A DNA stretch of 6,632 nt from Acidobacteriota bacterium (GTDB lineage: Bacteria > Acidobacteriota > Terriglobia > UBA7540). The notes beneath the pieces are model-generated. The model did not search any database and had not been told where the DNA came from. It was given only the letters and a program-made list of their open reading frames with translations. Where the stretch lies: the NCBI GenBank assembly GCA_021784615.1, contig JAJYHU010000002.1, positions 1-6,632 of the forward strand. Reading direction: 5' to 3'. The stretch's first letter is position 1; each line of letters begins with the position of its first letter. A program made the position numbers and the translations under genes. Shown one piece after another: positions 5,921-6,632 of this stretch.

Positions 5921-5966
5921 ACCGCCCACTGCCTTCTGCTTACCGCGACTGCCGACCGCCTACTGT
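5921..5966. repeat. Degenerate ACTGCC/CAGTAGGC repeat tract abutting and overlapping the pgk stop codon
   Basis: On the transcribed strand the tract begins CAGTAGGCGGTCGGCAGT immediately after the AAA codon of pgk, then continues with TAAGCAGAAGGCAGTGGGCGG. The unit CAGTAGGC (5965-5958) is identical to the words at 4323-4330 and 4336-4343 but in inverse orientation. CAG TAG at its start supplies the last pgk codon and stop. A looser continuation (CAATAAGTGGCCAGTGATGG) runs up to the four-helix-bundle ATG. Confidence 0.7.
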
Positions 5967-6632
5967 TTTTCCGGCAGGGCTTCCACGCCGGGCAATTTGA
6001 GTCCTGACAGGAATTCGAGTGAAGCTCCGCCGCCCGTCGAAATGTGCGTGATCTTGTCTTCGATGTGGGCCTTATGAACCGCGGCCACCGAATCACCGCC
6101 GCCCACAATTGAAACAGCTCCCGATTCGGCTACAGCGCGGCCAACTTCCATTGTGCCCCCGGCGAACTGGTCGATCTCAAACACGCCCATCGGGCCGTTC
6201 CAGATAATCATTTTTGCTTTCTTAATCTCAGCGGCGTATTCGGCTCTCGTCCTGGGTCCGATATCAACGCCCAGGCGATCCGCAGGGATGTTGACGGAGT
6301 CGATCGTCTCCGCCTTGGGTGAAGCGTCCAGTTTGTCGGTCACCACATGGTCCACCGGCAGGCGGAAGTTCACATTCTTTTGCTTTGCCTGTTCCAGAAG
6401 CTCGCGCGCCAGGTCGAGCTTGTCCGCTTCACAGCGCGAAAGGCCGATTTCGAGGCCCTGCGCCTTGAGGAACGTGTAGGCCATGGCGCCGCCGATCAAG
6501 ATGGTGTCGGCAAACTCGATCAGGTTTTGGAGAAACTTGATTTTGTCTGAAACTTTGGCGCCGCCCACGATCGCCACGTAGGGGTGCTGAGGATTCTGCA
6601 AAGCTTTGCCCAGGTATTCGAGCTCCTTTTCC
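5960..6632 (-). CDS. pgk: Phosphoglycerate kinase, C-terminal half (5' end beyond window)
   Basis: Cytosolic glycolytic enzyme transferring phosphate between 1,3-bisphosphoglycerate and ADP. The visible 223 residues, of about 390-400 in the family, cover the nucleotide-binding C-terminal domain. The segment starts in EYLGKALQNP of the inter-domain helix region. It continues with GGAKVSDK (visible 23-30), GGAMAYTFLKAQG (47-59), the nucleotide-site WNGPMGVFE (144-152), GGGDSVAAV (177-185) and the C-terminal TGGGASLEFLSG (199-210) with LPGVEALP. No frameshift is seen and the reading frame is open to the window edge; the TTG at 6601 is internal, not a start. The gene ends CAG TAG, and these six bases are also the first bases of the adjacent repeat tract, so the terminal Gln and stop may have been supplied by the repeat. 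tpiA, often the next gene in other bacteria, is displaced by about 1.65 kb. Confidence 0.97.
   Translation of the reverse strand, partial: EKELEYLGKALQNPQHPYVAIVGGAKVSDKIKFLQNLIEFADTILIGGAMAYTFLKAQGLEIGLSRCEADKLDLARELLEQAKQKNVNFRLPVDHVVTDKLDASPKAETIDSVNIPADRLGVDIGPRTRAEYAAEIKKAKMIIWNGPMGVFEIDQFAGGTMEVGRAVAESGAVSIVGGGDSVAAVHKAHIEDKITHISTGGGASLEFLSGLKLPGVEALPEKQ

Noticed and set aside
5391..5966. Possible diversity-generating retroelement because of the Avd-like fold
   Set aside because: No reverse transcriptase, template repeat or variable repeat is in the window. The protein resembles the general IVP family, so a retroelement is not supported.
4321..5966. CRISPR-like array from the short repeats
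   Set aside because: The repeats are short, degenerate, irregularly spaced and partly inverted, with no uniform spacers and no cas genes.

Overview
The window looks like a chromosomal segment of a moderately GC-rich, respiratory, Gram-negative-type bacterium. The suggestion of Acidobacteriota is an inference from the mix of features: a single-subunit quinol nitric oxide reductase, a pgk/tpiA/secG/tRNA-Leu order, and a stand-alone four-helix-bundle gene sitting among short CAGTAGGC-type repeats. No rRNA or other taxonomic marker is present. All genes lie on the minus strand, so transcription runs from the high-coordinate end to the low-coordinate end.

Layout in transcription order. From 6632 to 5960 is the C-terminal half of phosphoglycerate kinase (pgk), cut by the window edge. 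From about 5966 to 4321 is an inserted-looking block. It holds a CAGTAGGC-type repeat tract touching the pgk stop codon, a four-helix-bundle (IVP/S23-type) gene with an in-frame amber codon near its 5' end, a second repeat tract, a DUF91/NucS-like PD-(D/E)XK nuclease gene, and a third repeat tract in the opposite orientation. Then come triosephosphate isomerase (tpiA, TTG start, 4296-3538), the SecG translocase subunit (3498-3199) and a tRNA-Leu with anticodon GAG and an encoded CCA end (3136-3050). Next is a small metal-dependent glyoxalase-like protein of the YaeR/GloA2 type (2852-2469). Last, behind a 236-bp regulatory gap, is a nearly complete quinol-dependent nitric oxide reductase (2232 to beyond position 1).

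How it fits together. pgk, tpiA and secG followed by tRNA-Leu is a widely seen arrangement; in E. coli too, secG is followed directly by a tRNA-Leu(GAG) gene. Here the pgk-tpiA junction has been opened by about 1.65 kb carrying two accessory genes and degenerate repeats. Everything stays co-directional, so an operon transcript could still read through. The nitric oxide reductase is a separate unit. Its upstream region contains a sigma70-like promoter and a CRP/FNR-type palindrome, consistent with control by a redox- or NO-responsive regulator of that family.

The most interesting points are the invaded glycolytic operon, the repeat that overlaps the pgk stop codon, the amber codon interrupting an otherwise well-preserved four-helix-bundle gene, and the unusual domain order of the nuclease. 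I see no CRISPR array, reverse transcriptase, transposase or rRNA gene.
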